Assembly: GCF_050947875.1 (NCBI RefSeq)
Contig: NC_134571.1
Location: 231,270,024 to 231,334,023, forward strand
Source of the DNA: Dermacentor variabilis
Taxonomy: Eukaryota; Arthropoda; Arachnida; Ixodida; Ixodidae
Direction: 5' to 3'
Length of the DNA stretch: 64,000 nt
Positions 10,284-24,100 of this stretch are shown here, piece by piece. Made by a program: the position numbers and the translations under genes. The notes under the pieces are model-generated. The model was not told the DNA's origin, made no database searches, and saw nothing but the letters and a program-made list of their open reading frames with translations. Position 1 is the stretch's first letter. Every line of letters starts with the position of its first letter.

Positions 10284-10510
10284 ATGTTGTGCAGCCCCTG
10301 AGCAGTTAGGAAAATTTTAGATCATTCCATCCAAACTCGGGAGCTGCTCGTATCACCAGTTTTAGTGGAAAAGAGAAATGTTGGAATCGGTTGTGCGCTA
10401 GCTGTACCACCACAGTCAACGAATAGTCTGATGCACTGTGGTATCGGGTTTTTGTTTTGTAGAATGGCCCCCAGGGTGACGCATAAACACGAGTCGGTAA
10501 AGAATGAGTC
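10284..10510 (+). repeat. A/L/C' chimeric monomer
   Basis: Begins as A (cagcccctgagcagttagg), then has ctgctcg and gtggaaaagag as in L/C', then C'. The A-to-L switch lies between about 10310 and 10346. Sisters at 20041, 24806 and 30252. A chimera built on an existing chimera, so it is younger than L/C'. Confidence 0.83.
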
Positions 10511-13500
10511 ATTATGTGCAGCGCCTCTGCCAGCAGGAAAATTTTAAATCATTGCGTCCAAACTGTGGAGCTGTTCGTATCACCAGTTTTAGTGCAAAAG
10601 AGAAATGTTGGAATCACTCGTGCGCAAGCTGTACCACAACGGCCAACGAATAGTCGGATGCACCGTGGTGTCGGGTTGATGTTTTGTAGAATGGCCCCCA
10701 GGGCGACGCATAAACACGAATCGATGAACAATGAATAATGTTGTGTAGCGCCTGTGCAGCCAGGAAAATTTTAGATCATTCCATCAAAACTCGGGAGCTG
10801 TTCTTATCACCAGTTTTAGTGCAAAATAGAAATGTTGGAATCGGTCGTGCGCTAGCTGTACCACCACGGCCAACGAATATTCGTATGCACCGTGGTATCG
10901 GGTTTATATATTGTAGAATGGCCCCCAAGGCGACGCATAAACACGAGGCGGCGAAGAATGAGTCATGTTGTGCAGCGCCTGTGCAGCCAGGAAAATTTTA
11001 GATCATTCCATCCAAACTCGGGAGCTGTTCGTATCACCAGTTTCAGTGCAAAATAGAAATGTTGGAATCGGTCGTGCGCTAGCTGTACCACCACGGCCAA
11101 CGAATAGTCGGATGCACCGTGGTATCGGGTTTATGTTTTGTGGTATGGCCCCCAGGGCGACGCATAAATACGAGTCGACGAATAATGCATAAAGTTGTGC
11201 AGCGCCTGTGCAGCCAGGAAAATTTTAGATCATTCCATCCAAACTCGGGAGCTGCTCGTATCACCAGTTTTAGTGCAAAAGAGAAATGTTGGAATCGGCC
11301 GTGCGCTAGCTGTGCCACCACGGCCAACGAATAGTCGGATGCACCGTGGTATCGGGTTTAGGTTTTCTAGAATGGCCCCCAGGGCGGCGCATAAACACGA
11401 ATCGACGAACAATGAATGATGTTGTGCAGCCCCTGAGCAGTTAGGAAAATTTTAGATCATTCCATCCAAACTCGGGAGCTGTTCGTATCACCAGTTTTAG
11501 TGCAAAATAGAAATGTTGGAATCGGTCATGTGCTAGCTGTACCACCACGGCCAACGAATAGTCGTATGCACCGTGGTATCTGGTTTATATATTGTAGAAT
11601 GGACCCCAGGGCGACGCATAAACACGAGGCGGCGAAGAATGAGTCATGTTGTGCAGCGCCTGTGCAGCCAGGAAAATTTTAGATCATTCCATCCAAACTC
11701 GGGAGCTGTTCGTATCACCAGTTTTAGTGCAAAATAGAAATGTTGGAATCGGTCGTACGCTAGCTGTACCACCACGGCCAACGAATAGTCGGATGCACCG
11801 TGGTATCGGGTTTATGTTTTGTGGTATGGCCCCCAGGGCGACGCATAAATACGAGTCGACGAACAATGAATAATGTTGTGCAGCGCCTGTGGAGCCAGGA
11901 AAATTTTAGATCATTCCATCCAAACTCGGGAGCTGTTCGTATCACCAGTTTTAGTGGAAAAGAGAAATGTTGGAATCGGTTGTGCGCTAGCTGTACCACC
12001 ACAGTCAACGAATTGTCTGATGCACTGTGGTATCGGGTTTTTGTTTTGTAGAATGGCCCCCAGGGTGACGCATAAACACGAGTCGGTAAAGAATGAGTCA
12101 TTATGTGCAGCGCCTCTGCCAGCAGGAAAATTTTAAATCATTGCATCCAAACTGTGGAGCTGTTCGTATCACCAGTTTTAGTGCAAAAGAGAAATGTTGG
12201 AATCACTCGTGCGCAAGCGGTACCACAACGGCCAACGAATAGTCGGATGCACCGTGGTGTCGGGTTGATGTTTTGTAGAATGGCCCCCAGGGCGACGCAT
12301 AAACACGAATCGACGAACAATGAATAATGTTGTGCAGCGCCTGTGCAGCCAGGAAAATTTTAGATCATTCCATGAAAACTCGGGAGCTGTTCGTATCACC
12401 AGTTTTAGTGCAAAATAGAAATCTTGGAATCGGTCGTGCGCTAGCTGTACCACTACGGCCAACGAATAGTCATATGCACCGTGGTATCGGGTATATATAT
12501 TGTAGAATGGCCCTCAGGGCGACGCATAAACACGAGGCGGCGAAGAATGACTCATGTTGCGCAGCGCCTGTGCAGCCAGGAAAATTTTAGATCATTCCAT
12601 CCAAACTCGGGAGCTGTTCGTATCACCAGTTTTAGTGCAAAACAGAAATGTTGGAATCGGTCGTGCGCTAGCTGTACCACCACGGCCAACGAATAGTCGG
12701 ATGCACCGTGGTATCGGGTTTATGTTTTGTGGTATGGCCCCCAGGGCGACGCATAAATACGAGTCGACGAATAATGCATAATGTTGTGCAGCGCCTGTGC
12801 AGCCAGGAAAATTTTAGATCATTCCATCCAAACTCGGGAGCTGCTCGTATCACCAGTTTTAGTGCAAAAGAGAAATGTTGGAATCGGTCGTGCGCTAGCT
12901 GTACCACCACGGCCAACGAATAGTCGTATGCACCGTGGTATCTGGTTTATATTGTAGAATGGACCCCAGGGCGACGCATAAATACGAGTCGACGAGCAAT
13001 GAATAATGTTGTGCAGCGCCTCAGCAGCCAGGAAGATTTTAGATCATGCAATCCAAACTCGGGAGCTGTTCGTATCACCAGTTTTAGTGCAAAAGAGAAA
13101 TGTTGGAATCGGCCGTGCGCTAGCTGTGCCACTACGGCCAACGAATAGTCGGATGCACCGTGGTATCGGGTTTAGGTTTTCTAGAATGGCCCCCATGGCG
13201 GCGCATAAACACGAATCGACGAACAATGAATAATGTTGTGCAGCCCCTGAGCAGTCAGGAAAATTTTAGATCATTCCATCCAAACTCGGGAGCTGCTCAT
13301 ATCACCAGTTTTAGTGCAAAAGAGAAATGTTGGAATCGGCCGTGCGCTAGCTGTGCCACAACGGCACACGAATAGTCGGATGCACCGTGGTATCGGGTTT
13401 AGGTTTTCTAGAATGGCGCCCAGGGCGGCGCATAAACACGAATCGACGAACAATGAATAATGTTGTGCAGCCCCTGAGCAGTCAGGAAAATTTTAGATCA

Positions 13501-13913
13501 TTCCATCGAAACTCGGGAGCTGTTCGTATCACCAGTTTTAGTGCAAAATAGAAATGTTGGAATCGGTCGTGCGCTAGCTGTACCACCACGGCCAACGAAT
13601 AGTCGGATGCACCGTGGTATCGGGTTTATGTTTTCTAGAATGGCGCCCAGGGCGGCGCATAAACACGGATCGACGAACAATGAATAATGTTGTGCAGCCC
13701 CTGAGCAGTCAGGAAAATTTTAGATCATTCCATCCAAGCTCGGGAGCTGTTCGTATCACCAGTTTTAGTGCAAAATAGAAATGTTGGAATCGGTCGTGCG
13801 CTGGCTGTACCACCACGGCCAACGAATAGTCGGATGCACCGTGGTATCGGGTTTATGTTTTGTGGTATGGCCCCCAGAGCGACGCATAAATACGAGTCGA
13901 CGAACAATGAATA

Positions 13914-14140
13914 ATGTTGTGCCGCGCCTGTGCAGCCAGGAAAATTTTAGATCATTCCATCCAAACTCGGGAGCTGCTCGTATCACCAGTTTTAGTGGAA
14001 AAGAGAAATGTTGGAATCGGTCGTGCGATAGCTGTACCACCACGGCTAACGAATAGTCGTATGCACCGTGGTATCGGTTTTGTGTTTTATAGAATGGCCC
14101 CCAGGGCGACCCATAAACACGAGTCGACGAACAATGAATA
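13914..14140 (+). repeat. Monomer class L exemplar (227 bp)
   Basis: Marked by gttgtgccgcgcc, ctgctcg, gtggaaaagag, gtgcgatagc, acggctaacg, tatcggttttgtgttttatag and gcgacccataaac. Confidence 0.85.
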
Positions 14141-14367
14141 ATGTTGTGCAGCGCCTCAGCAGCCAGGAAAATTTTAGATCATGCAATCCAAACTCGCGAG
14201 CTGTTCGTATCACCAGTTTTAGTGCAAAAGAGAAATGTTGGAATCGGCCGTGCGCTAGCTGTGCCACCACGGCCAACGAATAGTCGGATGCACCGTGGTA
14301 TCGGGTTTTTGTTTTGTAGAATGGCCCCCAGGGTGACGCATAAACACGAGTCGGTAAAGAATGAGTC
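14141..14367 (+). repeat. M/C chimeric monomer
   Basis: M through gtgccaccacgg, then gtttttgttttgtag and gggtgacgc of C. The switch lies between about 14275 and 14307. Sisters at 18452 and 28663; diagnostic of super-units Y and Z. Confidence 0.83.
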
Positions 14368-15048
14368 ATTATGTGCAGCGCCTCTGCCAGCAGGAAAATT
14401 TTAAATCATTGCATCCAAACTGTGGAGCTGTTCGTATCACCAGTTTTAGTGCAAAAGAGAAATGTTGGAATCACTCGTGCGCAAGCGGTACCACAACGGC
14501 CAACGAATAGTCGGATGCACCGTGGTGTCGGGTTGATGTTTTGTAGAATGGCCCCCAGGGCGACGCATAAACACGAATCGACGAACAATGAATAATGTTG
14601 TGCAGCGCCTGTGCAGCCAGGAAAATTTTAGATCATTCCATGAAAACTCGGGAGCTGTTCGTATCACCAGTTTTAGTGCAAAATAGAAATCTTGGAATCG
14701 GTCGTGCGCTAGCTGTACCACTACGGCCAACGAATAGTCATATGCACCGTGGTATCGGGTATATATATTGTAGAATGGCCCTCAGGGCGACGCATAAACA
14801 CGAGGCGGCGAAGAATGACTCATGTTGCGCAGCGCCTGTGCAGCCAGGAAAATTTTAGATCATTCCATCCAAACTCGGGAGCTGTTCGTATCACCAGTTT
14901 TAGTGCAAAACAGAAATGTTGGAATCGGTCGTGCGCTAGCTGTACCACCACGGCCAACGAATAGTCGGATGCACCGTGGTATCGGGTTTATGTTTTGTGG
15001 TATGGCCCCCAGGGCGACGCATAAATACGAGTCGACGAATAATGCATA

Positions 15049-15275
15049 ATGTTGTGCAGCGCCTGTGCAGCCAGGAAAATTTTAGATCATTCCATCCAAA
15101 CTCGGGAGCTGCTCGTATCACCAGTTTTAGTGCAAAAGAGAAATGTTGGAATCGGTCGTGCGCTAGCTGTACCACCACGGCCAACGAATATTCGTATGCA
15201 CCGTGGTATCGGGTTTATATATTGTAGAATGGCCCCCAGGGCGACGCATAAACACGAGGCGGCGAAGAATGAGTC
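15049..15275 (+). repeat. G/E' chimeric monomer
   Basis: The left part is G (ctgctcg, gcaaaagag, gtcgtgc). The right part is E' (gaatattcg, gggtttatatattg), so the two-base G deletion is lost and the length is 227. Sisters at 19360 and 29571. Confidence 0.82.
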
Positions 15276-15729
15276 ATGTTGTGCAGCGCCTGTGCAGCCA
15301 GGAAAATTTTAGATCATTCCATCCAAACTCGGGAGCTGTTCGTATCACCAGTTTCAGTGCAAAATAGAAATGTTGGAATCGGTCGTGCGCTAGCTGTACC
15401 ACCACGGCCAACGAATAGTCGGATGCACCGTGGTATCGGGTTTATGTTTTGTGGTATGGCCCCCAGGGCGACGCATAAATACGAGTCGACGAATAATGCA
15501 TAAAGTTGTGCAGCGCCTGTGCAGCCAGGAAAATTTTAGATCATTCCATCCAAACTCGGGAGCTGCTCGTATCACCAGTTTTAGTGCAAAAGAGAAATGT
15601 TGGAATCGGCCGTGCGCTAGCTGTGCCACCACGGCCAACGAATAGTCGGATGCACCGTGGTATCGGGTTTAGGTTTTCTAGAATGGCCCCCAGGGCGGCG
15701 CATAAACACGAATCGACGAACAATGAATG

Positions 15730-18700
15730 ATGTTGTGCAGCCCCTGAGCAGTTAGGAAAATTTTAGATCATTCCATCCAAACTCGGGAGCTGTTCGTATC
15801 ACCAGTTTTAGTGCAAAATAGAAATGTTGGAATCGGTCATGTGCTAGCTGTACCACCACGGCCAACGAATAGTCGTATGCACCGTGGTATCTGGTTTATA
15901 TATTGTAGAATGGACCCCAGGGCGACGCATAAACACGAGGCGGCGAAGAATGAGTCATGTTGTGCAGCGCCTGTGCAGCCAGGAAATTTTTAGATCATTC
16001 CATCCAAACTCGGGAGCTGTTCGTATCACCAGTTTTAGTGCAAAATAGAAATGTTGGAATCGGTCGTACGCTAGCTGTACCACCACGGCCAACGAATAGT
16101 CGGATGCACCGTGGTATCGGGTTTATGTTTTGTGGTATGGCCCCCAGGGCGACGCATAAATACGAGTCGACGAACAATGAATAATGTTGTGCAGCGCCTG
16201 TGGAGCCAGGAAAATTTTAGATCATTCCATCCAAACTCGGGAGCTGTTCGTATCACCAGTTTTAGTGGAAAAGAGAAATGTTGGAATCGGTTGTGCGCTA
16301 GCTGTACCACCACAGTCAACGAATTGTCTGATGCACTGTGGTATCGGGTTTTTGTTTTGTAGAATGGCCCCCAGGGTGACGCATAAACACGAGTCGGTAA
16401 AGAATGAGTCATTATGTGCAGCGCCTCTGCCAGCAGGAAAATTTTAAATCATTGCATCCAAACTGTGGAGCTGTTCGTATCACCAGTTTTAGTGCAAAAG
16501 AGAAATGTTGGAATCACTCGTGCGCAAGCGGTACCACAACGGCCAACGAATAGTCGGATGCACCGTGGTGTCGGGTTGATGTTTTGTAGAATGGCCCCCA
16601 GGGCGACGCATAAACACGAATCGACGAACAATGAATAATGTTGTGCAGCGCCTGTGCAGCCAGGAAAATTTTAGATCATTCCATGAAAACTCGGGAGCTG
16701 TTCGTATCACCAGTTTTAGTGCAAAATAGAAATCTTGGAATCGGTCGTGCGCTAGCTGTACCACTACGGCCAACGAATAGTCATATGCACCGTGGTATCG
16801 GGTATATATATTGTAGAATGGCCCTCAGGGCGACGCATAAACACGAGGCGGCGAAGAATGACTCATGTTGCGCAGCGCCTGTGCAGCCAGGAAAATTTTA
16901 GATCATTCCATCCAAACTCGGGAGCTGTTCGTATCACCAGTTTTAGTGCAAAACAGAAATGTTGGAATCGGTCGTGCGCTAGCTGTACCACCACGGCCAA
17001 CGAATAGTCGGATGCACCGTGGTATCGGGTTTATGTTTTGTGGTATGGCCCCCAGGGCGACGCATAAATACGAGTCGACGAATAATGCATAATGTTGTGC
17101 AGCGCCTGTGCAGCCAGGAAAATTTTAGATCATTCCATCCAAACTCGGGAGCTGCTCGTATCACCAGTTTTAGTGCAAAAGAGAAATGTTGGAATCGGTC
17201 GTGCGCTAGCTGTACCACCACGGCCAACGAATAGTCGTATGCACCGTGGTATCTGGTTTATATTGTAGAATGGACCCCAGGGCGACGCATAAATACGAGT
17301 CGACGAGCAATGAATAATGTTGTGCAGCGCCTCAGCAGCCAGGAAGATTTTAGATCATGCAATCCAAACTCGGGAGCTGTTCGTATCACCAGTTTTAGTG
17401 CAAAAGAGAAATGTTGGAATCGGCCGTGCGCTAGCTGTGCCACTACGGCCAACGAATAGTCGGATGCACCGTGGTATCGGGTTTAGGTTTTCTAGAATGG
17501 CCCCCATGGCGGCGCATAAACACGAATCGACGAACAATGAATAATGTTGTGCAGCCCCTGAGCAGTCAGGAAAATTTTAGATCATTCCATCCAAACTCGG
17601 GAGCTGCTCATATCACCAGTTTTAGTGCAAAAGAGAAATGTTGGAATCGGCCGTGCGCTAGCTGTGCCACAACGGCACACGAATAGTCGGATGCACCGTG
17701 GTATCGGGTTTAGGTTTTCTAGAATGGCGCCCAGGGCGGCGCATAAACACGAATCGACGAACAATGAATAATGTTGTGCAGCCCCTGAGCAGTCAGGAAA
17801 ATTTTAGATCATTCCATCGAAACTCGGGAGCTGTTCGTATCACCAGTTTTAGTGCAAAATAGAAATGTTGGAATCGGTCGTGCGCTAGCTGTACCACCAC
17901 GGCCAACGAATAGTCGGATGCACCGTGGTATCGGGTTTATGTTTTCTAGAATGGCGCCCAGGGCGGCGCATAAACACGGATCGACGAACAATGAATAATG
18001 TTGTGCAGCCCCTGAGCAGTCAGGAAAATTTTAGATCATTCCATCCAAGCTCGGGAGCTGTTCGTATCACCAGTTTTAGTGCAAAATAGAAATGTTGGAA
18101 TCGGTCGTGCGCTGGCTGTACCACCACGGCCAACGAATAGTCGGATGCACCGTGGTATCGGGTTTATGTTTTGTGGTATGGCCCCCAGAGCGACGCATAA
18201 ATACGAGTCGACGAACAATGAATAATGTTGTGCCGCGCCTGTGCAGCCAGGAAAATTTTAGATCATTCCATCCAAACTCGGGAGCTGCTCGTATCACCAG
18301 TTTTAGTGGAAAAGAGAAATGTTGGAATCGGTCGTGCGATAGCTGTACCACCACGGCTAACGAATAGTCGTATGCACCGTGGTATCGGTTTTGTGTTTTA
18401 TAGAATGGCCCCCAGGGCGACCCATAAACACGAGTCGACGAACAATGAATAATGTTGTGCAGCGCCTCAGCAGCCAGGAAAATTTTAGATCATGCAATCC
18501 AAACTCGCGAGCTGTTCGTATCACCAGTTTTAGTGCAAAAGAGAAATGTTGGAATCGGCCGTGCGCTAGCTGTGCCACCACGGCCAACGAATAGTCGGAT
18601 GCACCGTGGTATCGGGTTTTTGTTTTGTAGAATGGCCCCCAGGGTGACGCATAAACACGAGTCGGTAAAGAATGAGTCATTATGTGCAGCGCCTCTGCCA

Positions 18701-21175
18701 GCAGGAAAATTTTAAATCATTGCATCCAAACTGTGGAGCTGTTCGTATCACCAGTTTTAGTGCAAAAGAGAAATGTTGGAATCACTCGTGCGCAAGCGGT
18801 ACCACAACGGCCAACGAATAGTCGGATGCACCGTGGTGTCGGGTTGATGTTTTGTAGAATGGCCCCCAGGGCGACGCATAAACACGAATCGACGAACAAT
18901 GAATAATGTTGTGCAGCGCCTGTGCAGCCAGGAAAATTTTAGATCATTCCATGAAAACTCGGGAGCTGTTCGTATCACCAGTTTTAGTGCAAAATAGAAA
19001 TCTTGGAATCGGTCGTGCGCTAGCTGTACCACTACGGCCAACGAATAGTCATATGCACCGTGGTATCGGGTATATATATTGTAGAATGGCCCTCAGGGCG
19101 ACGCATAAACACGAGGCGGCGAAGAATGACTCATGTTGCGCAGCGCCTGTGCAGCCAGGAAAATTTTAGATCATTCCATCCAAACTCGGGAGCTGTTCGT
19201 ATCACCAGTTTTAGTGCAAAACAGAAATGTTGGAATCGGTCGTGCGCTAGCTGTACCACCACGGCCAACGAATAGTCGGATGCACCGTGGTATCGGGTTT
19301 ATGTTTTGTGGTATGGCCCCCAGGGCGACGCATAAATACGAGTCGACGAATAATGCATAATGTTGTGCAGCGCCTGTGCAGCCAGGAAAATTTTAGATCA
19401 TTCCATCCAAACTCGGGAGCTGCTCGTATCACCAGTTTTAGTGCAAAAGAGAAATGTTGGAATCGGTCGTGCGCTAGCTGTACCACCACGGCCAACGAAT
19501 ATTCGTATGCACCGTGGTATCGGGTTTATATATTGTAGAATGGCCCCCAGGGCGACGCATAAACACGAGGCGGCGAAGAATGAGTCATGTTGTGCAGCGC
19601 CTGTGCAGCCAGGAAAATTTTAGATCATTCCATCCAAACTCGGGAGCTGTTCGTATCACCAGTTTCAGTGCAAAATAGAAATGTTGGAATCGGTCGTGCG
19701 CTAGCTGTACCACCACGGCCAACGAATAGTCGGATGCACCGTGGTATCGGGTTTATGTTTTGTGGTATGGCCCCCAGGGCGACGCATAAATACGAGTCGA
19801 CGAATAATGCATAAAGTTGTGCAGCGCCTGTGCAGCCAGGAAAATTTTAGATCATTCCATCCAAACTCGGGAGCTGCTCGTATCACCAGTTTTAGTGCAA
19901 AAGAGAAATGTTGGAATCGGCCGTGCGCTAGCTGTGCCACCACGGCCAACGAATAGTCGGATGCACCGTGGTATCGGGTTTAGGTTTTCTAGAATGGCCC
20001 CCAGGGCGGCGCATAAACACGAATCGACGAACAATGAATGATGTTGTGCAGCCCCTGAGCAGTTAGGAAAATTTTAGATCATTCCATCCAAACTCGGGAG
20101 CTGCTCGTATCACCAGTTTTAGTGGAAAAGAGAAATGTTGGAATCGGTTGTGCGCTAGCTGTACCACCACAGTCAACGAATAGTCTGATGCACTGTGGTA
20201 TCGGGTTTTTGTTTTGTAGAATGGCCCCCAGGGTGACGCATAAACACGAGTCGGTAAAGAATGAGTCATTATGTGCAGCGCCTCTGCCAGCAGGAAAATT
20301 TTAAATCATTGCGTCCAAACTGTGGAGCTGTTCGTATCACCAGTTTTAGTGCAAAAGAGAAATGTTGGAATCACTCGTGCGCAAGCTGTACCACAACGGC
20401 CAACGAATAGTCGGATGCACCGTGGTGTCGGGTTGATGTTTTGTAGAATGGCCCCCAGGGCGACGCATAAACACGAATCGATGAACAATGAATAATGTTG
20501 TGTAGCGCCTGTGCAGCCAGGAAAATTTTAGATCATTCCATCAAAACTCGGGAGCTGTTCGTATCACCAGTTTTAGTGCAAAATAGAAATGTTGGAATCG
20601 GTCGTGCGCTAGCTGTACCACCACGGCCAACGAATATTCGTATGCACCGTGGTATCGGGTTTATATATTGTAGAATGGCCCCCAGGGCGACGCATAAACA
20701 CGAGGCGGCGAAGAATGAGTCATGTTGTGCAGCGCCTGTGCAGCCAGGAAAATTTTAGATCATTCCATCCAAACTCGGGAGCTGTTCGTATCACCAGTTT
20801 CAGTGCAAAATAGAAATGTTGGAATCGGTCGTGCGCTAGCTGTACCACCACGGCCAACGAATAGTCGGATGCACCGTGGTATCGGGTTTATGTTTTGTGG
20901 TATGGCCCCCAGGGCGACGCATAAATACGAGTCGACGAATAATGCATAAAGTTGTGCAGCGCCTGTGCAGCCAGGAAAATTTTAGATCATTCCATCCAAA
21001 CTCGGGAGCTGCTCGTATCACCAGTTTTAGTGCAAAAGAGAAATGTTGGAATCGGCCGTGCGCTAGCTGTGCCACCACGGCCAACGAATAGTCGGATGCA
21101 CCGTGGTATCGGGTTTAGGTTTTCTAGAATGGCCCCCAGGGCGGCGCATAAACACGAATCGACGAACAATGAATG
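15730..21175 (+). repeat. Super-unit Z, copy 1 (24 monomers, 5,446 bp)
   Basis: Order as Y (19 monomers), then A/C' D' E' F' N (20041-21175). The second Z copy lies 10,211 bases downstream at 25941-31386. A private change near 15986 in B (aggaaattttt) is absent from the other copies. Confidence 0.85.
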
Positions 21176-24100
21176 ATGTTGTGCAGCCCCTGAGCAGTTA
21201 GGAAAATTTTAGATCATTCCATCCAAACTCGGGAGCTGTTCGTATCACCAGTTTTAGTGCAAAATAGAAATGTTGGAATCGGTCATGTGCTAGCTGTACC
21301 ACCACGGCCAACGAATAGTCGTATGCACCGTGGTATCTGGTTTATATATTGTAGAATGGACCCCAGGGCGACGCATAAACACGAGGCGGCGAAGAATGAG
21401 TCATGTTGTGCAGCGCCTGTGCAGCCAGGAAAATTTTAGATCATTCCATCCAAACTCGGGAGCTGTTCGTATCACCAGTTTTAGTGCAAAATAGAAATGT
21501 TGGAATCGGTCGTACGCTAGCTGTACCACCACGGCCAACGAATAGTCGGATGCACCGTGGTATCGGGTTTATGTTTTGTGGTATGGCCCCCAGGGCGACG
21601 CATAAATACGAGTCGACGAACAATGAATAATGTTGTGCAGCGCCTGTGGAGCCAGGAAAATTTTAGATCATTCCATCCAAACTCGGGAGCTGTTCGTATC
21701 ACCAGTTTTAGTGGAAAAGAGAAATATTGGAATCGGTTGTGCGCTAGCTGTACCACCACAGTCAACGAATTGTCTGATGCACTGTGGTATCGGGTTTTTG
21801 TTTTGTAGAATGGCCCCCAGGGTGACGCATAAACACGAGTCGGTAAAGAATGAGTCATTATGTGCAGCGCCTCTGCCAGCAGGAAAATTTTAAATCATTG
21901 CATCCAAACTGTGGAGCTGTTCGTATCACCAGTTTTAGTGCAAAAGAGAAATGTTGGAATCACTCGTGCGCAAGCGGTACCACAACGGCCAACGAATAGT
22001 CGGATGCACCGTGGTGTCGGGTTGATGTTTTGTAGAATGGCCCCCAGGGCGACGCATAAACACGAATCGACGAACAATGAATAATGTTGTGCAGCGCCTG
22101 TGCAGCCAGGAAAATTTTAGATCATTCCATGAAAACTCGGGAGCTGTTCGTATCACCAGTTTTAGTGCAAAATAGAAATCTTGGAATCGGTCGTGCGCTA
22201 GCTGTACCACTACGGCCAACGAATAGTCATATGCACCGTGGTATCGGGTATATATATTGTAGAATGGCCCTCAGGGCGACGCATAAACACGAGGCGGCGA
22301 AGAATGACTCATGTTGCGCAGCGCCTGTGCAGCCAGGAAAATTTTAGATCATTCCATCCAAACTCGGGAGCTGTTCGTATCACCAGTTTTAGTGCAAAAC
22401 AGAAATGTTGGAATCGGTCGTGCGCTAGCTGTACCACCACGGCCAACGAATAGTCGGATGCACCGTGGTATCGGGTTTATGTTTTGTGGTATGGCCCCCA
22501 GGGCGACGCATAAATACGAGTCGACGAATAATGCATAATGTTGTGCAGCGCCTGTGCAGCCAGGAAAATTTTAGATCATTCCATCCAAACTCGGGAGCTG
22601 CTCGTATCACCAGTTTTAGTGCAAAAGAGAAATGTTGGAATCGGTCGTGCGCTAGCTGTACCACCACGGCCAACGAATAGTCGTATGCACCGTGGTATCT
22701 GGTTTATATTGTAGAATGGACCCCAGGGCGACGCATAAATACGAGTCGACGAGCAATGAATAATGTTGTGCAGCGCCTCAGCAGCCAGGAAGATTTTAGA
22801 TCATGCAATCCAAACTCGGGAGCTGTTCGTATCACCAGTTTTAGTGCAAAAGAGAAATGTTGGAATCGGCCGTGCGCTAGCTGTGCCACTACGGCCAACG
22901 AATAGTCGGATGCACCGTGGTATCGGGTTTAGGTTTTCTAGAATGGCCCCCATGGCGGCGCATAAACACGAATCGACGAACAATGAATAATGTTGTGCAG
23001 CCCCTGAGCAGTCAGGAAAATTTTAGATCATTCCATCCAAACTCGGGAGCTGCTCATATCACCAGTTTTAGTGCAAAAGAGAAATGTTGGAATCGGCCGT
23101 GCGCTAGCTGTGCCACAACGGCACACGAATAGTCGGATGCACCGTGGTATCGGGTTTAGGTTTTCTAGAATGGCGCCCAGGGCGGCGCATAAACACGAAT
23201 CGACGAACAATGAATAATGTTGTGCAGCCCCTGAGCAGTCAGGAAAATTTTAGATCATTCCATCGAAACTCGGGAGCTGTTCGTATCACCAGTTTTAGTG
23301 CAAAATAGAAATGTTGGAATCGGTCGTGCGCTAGCTGTACCACCACGGCCAACGAATAGTCGGATGCACCGTGGTATCGGGTTTATGTTTTCTAGAATGG
23401 CGCCCAGGGCGGCGCATAAACACGAATCGACGAACAATGAATAATGTTGTGCAGCCCCTGAGCAGTCAGGAAAATTTTAGATCATTCCATCCAAGCTCGG
23501 GAGCTGTTCGTATCACCAGTTTTAGTGCAAAATAGAAATGTTGGAATCGGTCGTGCGCTGGCTGTACCACCACGGCCAACGAATAGTCGGATGCACCGTG
23601 GTATCGGGTTTATGTTTTGTGGTATGGCCCCCAGAGCGACGCATAAATACGAGTCGACGAACAATGAATAATGTTGTGCCGCGCCTGTGCAGCCAGGAAA
23701 ATTTTAGATCATTCCATCCAAACTCGGGAGCTGCTCGTATCACCAGTTTTAGTGGAAAAGAGAAATGTTGGAATCGGTTGTGCGCTAGCTGTACCACCAC
23801 AGTCAACGAATAGTCTGATGCACTGTGGTATCGGGTTTTTGTTTTGTAGAATGGCCCCCAGGGTGACGCATAAACACGAGTCGGTAAAGAATGGGTCATT
23901 ATGTGCAGCGCCTCTGCCAGCAGGAAAATTTTAAATCATTGCGTCCAAACTGTGGAGCTGTTCGTATCACCAGTTTTAGTGCAAAAGAGAAATGTTGGAA
24001 TCACTCGTGCGCAAGCTGTACCACAACGGCCAACGAATAGTCGGATGCACCGTGGTGTCGGGTTGATGTTTTGTAGAATGGCCCCCAGGGCGACGCATAA

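Larger units (their letters stand above)
6654..11418 (+). repeat. Super-unit X, copy 1 (21 monomers, 4,765 bp)
   Basis: Order: A B C D E F G H I J K L/C' D' E' F' N A/C' D' E' F' N. The last ten monomers are a tandem pair of five-monomer units (9149-10283 and 10284-11418, 1,135 bp each). The whole unit recurs at 21176-25940, an offset of 14,522. It shares the rare g at 9372 (23894 in copy 2). Private changes in this copy include 7865 (ccagatttag), near 10804 (gttcttatc) and near 10927 (cccccaagg). Confidence 0.85.
11419..15729 (+). repeat. Super-unit Y (19 monomers, 4,311 bp)
   Basis: Order: A B C D E F G H I J K L M/C D E F G/E' F' N. It equals the first 19 monomers of super-unit Z and lies directly left of one, so a 4,311-bp tandem duplication is visible here. 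The rare g at 13668 in J recurs at 17979 (offset 4,311) and 28190 (offset 14,522), but not in the J copies of super-unit X. Confidence 0.85.

Noticed and set aside
10095..10284. Transposase or other mobile-element remnant inside the array
   Set aside because: I looked for breaks in the 227-bp phase, target-site duplications and terminal repeats. All phase changes are explained by the 1- to 2-base length variants, so there is no room for an insertion.
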